DNA from: Ignavibacteriales bacterium
GTDB lineage: Bacteria > Bacteroidota > Ignavibacteria > Ignavibacteriales > Melioribacteraceae
Length of the DNA: 19,220 bases
NCBI GenBank assembly: GCA_016929735.1
Contig: JAFGID010000149.1
Span: 1-19,220, forward strand
Direction of reading: 5' to 3'
How positions within the stretch are numbered: the stretch's first letter is position 1; each line of letters starts with the position of its first letter. The translations under genes and the position numbers were made by a program. This document shows positions 16,128-19,220 of the stretch, in pieces. The notes under the pieces were generated by a model that was not told where the DNA came from, searched no databases, and saw only the letters and a program-made list of their open reading frames with translations.

Positions 16128-16745
16128 ATGCCAGGTTTATTAAGTAAAAAACTCGGAATGACTAATATTTTTTCTGCTGATGGACAAATGGTTACTGTTA
16201 CGGTTCTCGAAGCTGGTCCTTGTCAGGTAGTAGGAATAAAAACAAAAGAAAAGGATGGCTATGAAGCTTTGCAATTGGGATTTGGGACAAAGAAAGAAAA
16301 ACTTGTTTCGAAACCGGTTATGGGACAATATAAAAAAAATAACCTTACCCCTTCTTCTGTTATTAAAGAATTTGACAACTTTTCAATCAGTGAATACAAG
16401 GTCGGGGATAGTTTAACAGTAGAGTTGTTCAATGAAGGCGAAAAGGTAAAATTGACTGGAATTAGTAAAGGAAAAGGTTTTCAAGGTGTAATGAAAAGAC
16501 ATGGTTTCCAAGGTGCACAAAGAACTCACGGACAACACGACAGAGAAAGAGCTCCTGGTTCTATTGGTTCAAGTTCGTACCCATCTAGAGTATTTAAGGG
16601 AATGAAGATGGCGGGTAGAATGGGCAATAATAGAGTGACTATTCTTAATCTTCGAGTTATAAAAATAATTCCAGAGAAAAACATAATAATGGTAAACGGT
16701 GCTGTACCCGGTGCAATTAATTCAATAGTAGAAATAAAAAAGTGA
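16128..16745 (+). CDS. rplC: 50S ribosomal protein L3
   Basis: L3 initiates 50S assembly, and an extended loop reaches towards the peptidyl transferase centre. The product is 205 residues and begins MPGLLSKKLGMTNIF, the standard L3 N terminus. The conserved loop contains RTHGQHDRERAPGSIGSS, followed by VFKGMKMAGRMGN. The frame is open upstream to 16029, but those 33 codons lie inside rpsJ in another frame. The SD AAGGA at 16116-16120 sits 7 nt before the ATG at 16128, which fixes the start there. rplD follows after 8 nt. Confidence 0.98.
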   Translation: MPGLLSKKLGMTNIFSADGQMVTVTVLEAGPCQVVGIKTKEKDGYEALQLGFGTKKEKLVSKPVMGQYKKNNLTPSSVIKEFDNFSISEYKVGDSLTVELFNEGEKVKLTGISKGKGFQGVMKRHGFQGAQRTHGQHDRERAPGSIGSSSYPSRVFKGMKMAGRMGNNRVTILNLRVIKIIPEKNIIMVNGAVPGAINSIVEIKK

Positions 16746-16753
16746 TTAAATAA

Positions 16754-17380
16754 ATGAAGCATGATGTTTTTAAAATAGATGGTACAAAGTCAGGTAATCA
16801 AGTAGAATTATCTGATAATATATTTGGAATTGAACCAAATGAACATGTGATGTATCTTGCAGTTAAGTCATATCTAGCAAATCAAAGACAAGGTACTCAT
16901 AAGACGAAAGAAAGAAATGAAGTACGAGGTGGAGGTAAGAAACCTTGGCGCCAGAAGGGTAGAGGTGGTGCTCGCGCGGGTACATCTCGTTCACCTTTGT
17001 GGGTTGGTGGCGGAAGAATTTTTGGACCAAAACCGAGAGATTATAGTGAAAAATTGAACAAAAAAGTTAAATCTTTGGCAAGGAAATCAGCATTATCATT
17101 GAAAACAAAGACTAATAATATTGTCGTGCTAGAAGATTTTAATTTTGATGAAATAAAGACTAGACAATTTTCTAAAATAGTTGATGCGTTTGAAGCTAAA
17201 GATAAAAAACTTTTACTTCTAACTAACGGTACCTTAGAGAAAGTTTATAAATCTGGAAGAAATATTCCAAATGTTCAGATACTTGAAGCAAATAAAGCAT
17301 CAACTTATGATTTATTAAATAATCAAGTGCTATTTATTCAACAGAGTGCAATTGAACTTTTACAAAGCACTTTTAACTAA
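16754..17380 (+). CDS. rplD: 50S ribosomal protein L4
   Basis: L4 lines the nascent-peptide exit tunnel. In E. coli it also represses the S10 operon by attenuation and at the level of translation. It has 208 residues. The long tunnel loop covers about residues 45-95 and includes GGGKKPWRQKGRGGARAG (59-76), where macrolide-resistance changes occur; the GKKPWRQKG core is intact. The C-terminal part is the usual alpha/beta domain. No clear SD precedes the ATG at 16754 (the leader is GTGATTAAATAA), so it probably depends on coupling to rplC, whose stop is 8 nt upstream. Confidence 0.98.
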   Translation: MKHDVFKIDGTKSGNQVELSDNIFGIEPNEHVMYLAVKSYLANQRQGTHKTKERNEVRGGGKKPWRQKGRGGARAGTSRSPLWVGGGRIFGPKPRDYSEKLNKKVKSLARKSALSLKTKTNNIVVLEDFNFDEIKTRQFSKIVDAFEAKDKKLLLLTNGTLEKVYKSGRNIPNVQILEANKASTYDLLNNQVLFIQQSAIELLQSTFN

Positions 17381-17394
17381 TTGAATGGTGAAAT

Positions 17395-17688
17395 ATGCGA
17401 GATATTATAATTAGACCTTTGCTAACTGAAAAGATGACAGGAATTAACGAGAGCCAAAAAAAATATGGATTTGTTGTAGATTTTGATGCTAATAAAATTG
17501 ATATTGCTCGAGCATTAAAAAAGAAATTTGAAGTAGATGCTATTGAAGTTAATACAATGAAATATAAAGGTAAAACTAAAACACAAATGACCAAACGTGG
17601 TAGATTTACAGGTAAAACTCCACGATTTAAGAAAGCGATTGTTACTCTTAAAGAAGGTCAGACTATAGATATTTTCGGTGAAGTATAA
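17395..17688 (+). CDS. rplW: 50S ribosomal protein L23
   Basis: L23 sits at the tunnel exit and docks trigger factor and the signal recognition particle. The product is 97 residues, the usual size. It begins MRDIIIRPLLTEKM, the family N terminus, and has the KYGFVVDFDANKIDI strand pair and the internal loop KGKTKTQMTKRGRFTGK. The ATG at 17395 is preceded by a modest GGTGA. Its stop codon TAA overlaps the strong rplB SD, TAAGGAG, at 17686-17692. Confidence 0.98.
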   Translation: MRDIIIRPLLTEKMTGINESQKKYGFVVDFDANKIDIARALKKKFEVDAIEVNTMKYKGKTKTQMTKRGRFTGKTPRFKKAIVTLKEGQTIDIFGEV

Positions 17689-17699
17689 GGAGTGAATCA

Positions 17700-18527
17700 A
17701 TGGGAATAAGAAAATTAAAACCTGTAACACCCGGAACAAGATTTATGTCTGTTTCTTTCTTTGAGGAAATTACAAAAACTAAACCTGAGAAATCTCTTAC
17801 TGTTGCTATTAAAAAATCCGGTGGGAGAAATAATCTTGGCAGAGTTACTGCTCGTCACATTGGTGGGGGACATAAACGCAGATATCGAGTAATTGACTTT
17901 AAGAGAAACAAGCATGATATTCCGGCAAAAGTTTTTTCAATTGAATATGATCCTAATCGTTCTGCGCGAATAGCTCTATTACACTATGTTGATGGTGAGA
18001 AAAGATACATTTTAGCTCCTGATGGATTAAAAGTAGGTGATATGTTAATGTCTGGTACAAAGGCAGAAATTAAAATTGGAAATGCATTAAAGCTAGATGA
18101 AATACCATTAGGAAGTTTTATTCACAACGTTGAAATGAAACCAGGTAAAGGTGGACAAATAGGTAGAGCAGCAGGCATATCAGTCCAATTGATGGCTAAA
18201 GAAGGTAAGATGGCACAATTAAAATTACCTTCAGGTGAAGTACGTATGGTTAGCGTAGATTGTTTAGCAACCTACGGAGTTGTGAGTAATCATGATCATG
18301 AAAACATCAGTTTAGGAAAAGCAGGGCGTTCAAGATGGTTGGGAAGAAGATCTAAAGTAAGAGGAGTTGCGATGAATCCTGTTGACCATCCTATGGGCGG
18401 TGGCGAAGGTAAGACTTCTGGTGGTGGTCACCCAGTTAGTCCATGGGGACAAAAAGCTAAAGGATTTAAGACTCGCAAATTAAAGGCAAAATCAAATAAA
18501 TATATTGTTAAACGAAGAAGAGGATAA
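17700..18527 (+). CDS. rplB: 50S ribosomal protein L2
   Basis: L2 is a primary 23S rRNA-binding protein needed for subunit association and peptidyl transferase activity. It has 275 residues and starts MGIRKLKPVTPGTRFM. The conserved GRVTARHIGGGHKRRYR block is near residues 57-73. The C-terminal MNPVDHPMGGGEGKTSGG contains His230, equivalent to the functionally important E. coli His229, followed by GGHPVSPWGQ. The basic tail ends YIVKRRRG. The SD AAGGAG lies 7 nt before the ATG and overlaps the rplW stop codon. Confidence 0.99.
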   Translation: MGIRKLKPVTPGTRFMSVSFFEEITKTKPEKSLTVAIKKSGGRNNLGRVTARHIGGGHKRRYRVIDFKRNKHDIPAKVFSIEYDPNRSARIALLHYVDGEKRYILAPDGLKVGDMLMSGTKAEIKIGNALKLDEIPLGSFIHNVEMKPGKGGQIGRAAGISVQLMAKEGKMAQLKLPSGEVRMVSVDCLATYGVVSNHDHENISLGKAGRSRWLGRRSKVRGVAMNPVDHPMGGGEGKTSGGGHPVSPWGQKAKGFKTRKLKAKSNKYIVKRRRG

Positions 18528-18535
18528 TAGAAGAT

Positions 18536-18823
18536 ATGCCACGTTCTGTAAAAAAAGGTCCTTTTGTAGATATTAAACTCTTAGCTAAGATACAAAAGCT
18601 AAACGATACTAATCAGAAAAAAATTATAAAAACCTGGTCCCGAACAAGTACAATTATTCCAGATTTTGTCGGCCATACAATTGCTATTCATAATGGTAAC
18701 AAAATGATACCGGTTTATATTACGGAAAATATGGTTGGACATAAACTTGGTGAATTTTCACCGACAAGAATTTTTCGAGGTCATCCAGGTACAAAAGCCG
18801 AAAAAGCTTCAAAGGTAAAGTGA
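18536..18823 (+). CDS. rpsS: 30S ribosomal protein S19
   Basis: S19 forms a complex with S13 in the 30S head, near the A-site tRNA and the B1 intersubunit bridge. The product is 95 residues. It begins MPRSVKKGPFVDIKLL and contains the signature TWSRTSTIIPDFVGHTIAIHNG (split by family conservation around P-F-G-H) and HKLGEFSPTR. The ATG at 18536 follows a GAGGATAATAGAAG leader carrying a weak SD. It lies between rplB and rplV in the standard S10 order. Confidence 0.98.
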   Translation: MPRSVKKGPFVDIKLLAKIQKLNDTNQKKIIKTWSRTSTIIPDFVGHTIAIHNGNKMIPVYITENMVGHKLGEFSPTRIFRGHPGTKAEKASKVK

Positions 18824-18826
18824 TAT

Positions 18827-18831
18827 GGAGA
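18827..18831 (+). promoter_or_regulatory. rplV ribosome binding site that decides between two ATG codons
   Basis: GGAGA lies 5 nt before the ATG at 18837. The alternative in-frame ATG at 18825 overlaps this SD, so its own leader would be the much weaker AAAGGTAAAG. Confidence 0.6.
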
Positions 18832-18836
18832 AACAG

Positions 18837-19181
18837 ATGGAAGCCGTAGCAAAAAGTAGATGGGTGGGAACATCACCAAGAAAAATGAGGATGGTTATAG
18901 ATTTAATCAGAGGTAAATCAGTTGATAGTGCTATAGAGATTTTACACTTTCAACCTAAGCACGCAGCAAGAAGTGCAGAGAAAACTCTGAGATCAGCTGT
19001 TGCTAACCTGTTTCAGAAGGACGATTCGGTAAAGCATGATACTTCGTCACTTTTTGTGAAAGAAGTATTTGTTAACGAAGGTCCAACTGTGAAAAGAATG
19101 TTGCCTGCTCCGCAAGGCAGAGCTTATAGATTAAGAAAACGTTCGCATCATTTAACAATAAAAGTTGCAGTAAAAAGCTAA
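18837..19181 (+). CDS. rplV: 50S ribosomal protein L22
   Basis: L22 has a globular body on the 50S surface and a beta-hairpin that lines the exit tunnel beside L4. From the ATG at 18837 the protein is 114 residues, beginning MEAVAKSRWVGTSPRKMRMV, which aligns residue for residue with the E. coli start [20 protein letters not shown]. An in-frame ATG at 18825 would add four residues (MEKQ). I prefer 18837 because of the GGAGA SD at 18827-18831 and the family N terminus. The DLIRGKSVDSAIEIL block and the tunnel hairpin with PAPQGRAYRLRKRSHH are intact. Confidence 0.95.
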   Translation: MEAVAKSRWVGTSPRKMRMVIDLIRGKSVDSAIEILHFQPKHAARSAEKTLRSAVANLFQKDDSVKHDTSSLFVKEVFVNEGPTVKRMLPAPQGRAYRLRKRSHHLTIKVAVKS

Positions 19182-19188
19182 AAGGAGG
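19182..19188 (+). promoter_or_regulatory. rpsC ribosome binding site
   Basis: AAGGAGG, the strongest SD in the window, lies 7 nt before the TTG start of rpsC. It begins directly after the rplV stop codon. Confidence 0.85.
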
Positions 19189-19195
19189 ATTTTTT

Positions 19196-19220
19196 TTGGG
19201 TCAGAAAGTAAATCCAATCG
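19196..19220 (+). CDS. rpsC: 30S ribosomal protein S3, N-terminal fragment cut by the window edge
   Basis: Only eight codons and one base are present. They read MGQKVNPI, which is the invariant N terminus of bacterial S3, the KH-domain protein at the mRNA entrance. The start is TTG at 19196, after seven T residues and the perfect SD AAGGAGG at 19182-19188. No ATG or GTG is available in this frame between the SD and the GQKVNP motif. Its place after rplV is as expected for the S10 block. Confidence 0.93.

Noticed and set aside
18825..18836. Four-residue extension MEKQ of L22
   Set aside because: The SD GGAGA at 18827-18831 lies inside it, and the family N terminus aligns with the ATG at 18837. 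It is kept as a low-probability alternative.
1..19220. Search for CRISPR, transposon, toxin-antitoxin, phage or other accessory system
   Set aside because: Every gene is a recognised core gene in standard order. I saw no spaced direct repeats, no terminal inverted repeats flanking genes, and no unknown reading frames of credible length.

Overview
This window is the core transcription and translation gene cluster of a bacterium. It is one head-to-tail, all plus-strand series of housekeeping genes: tRNA-Thr, rpmG, tRNA-Trp, secE, nusG, rplK, rplA, rplJ, rplL, rpoB, rpoC, rpsL, rpsG, fusA, tuf, rpsJ, rplC, rplD, rplW, rplB, rpsS, rplV and the first codons of rpsC. The DNA is AT-rich, about one third G+C judged by eye. 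Nearly every gene has a recognisable Shine-Dalgarno (SD) sequence. EF-Tu, S12 and EF-G look most like those of the Bacteroidota/Chlorobiota/Ignavibacteriota group (for example an EF-Tu of 402 residues with KKGLS/RKGLS-type and RDVDKPF-type segments). AT-rich DNA combined with SD use suggests an Ignavibacteria-like member. This placement is inference from remembered family sequences and was not computed.

Layout. Positions 1-354 hold two tRNA genes enclosing the L33 gene. Positions 376-3271 hold the secE-nusG-rplKAJL block (preprotein translocation, transcription elongation, and the L11/L1/L10/L12 stalk proteins). Positions 3382-11442 hold the two large RNA polymerase subunits. Positions 11537-15747 hold the str block (S12, S7, EF-G, EF-Tu). 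From 15809 to the right edge runs the S10 block (S10, L3, L4, L23, L2, S19, L22, S3), cut at the eighth codon of rpsC. No stretch over 300 bases lacks a gene. The largest gaps are 3272-3381 (110 nt), 11443-11536 (94 nt), 15748-15808 (61 nt) and 2268-2325 (58 nt).

The genes supply ribosomal proteins, elongation factors, RNA polymerase and the transcription factor NusG, with S10 (NusE) linking translation to transcription. Classically separate operons (L11/L10-rpoBC, str, S10) are joined without a foreign gene or a strong terminator, so they may be read partly as one long transcript with internal control points.

No phage, CRISPR, insertion sequence or accessory system is visible, and no new protein system is claimed. 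The non-routine signals are RNA-level. At the tuf-rpsJ junction a hairpin arm can pair either with its own partner or with the rpsJ SD. A nearly perfect AT-rich hairpin lies between rplL and rpoB. rpmG sits between two tRNAs. Several key genes start with GTG or TTG. L33 is of the cysteine-free kind, and EF-Tu has Ala in place of the usual Asn in switch I.
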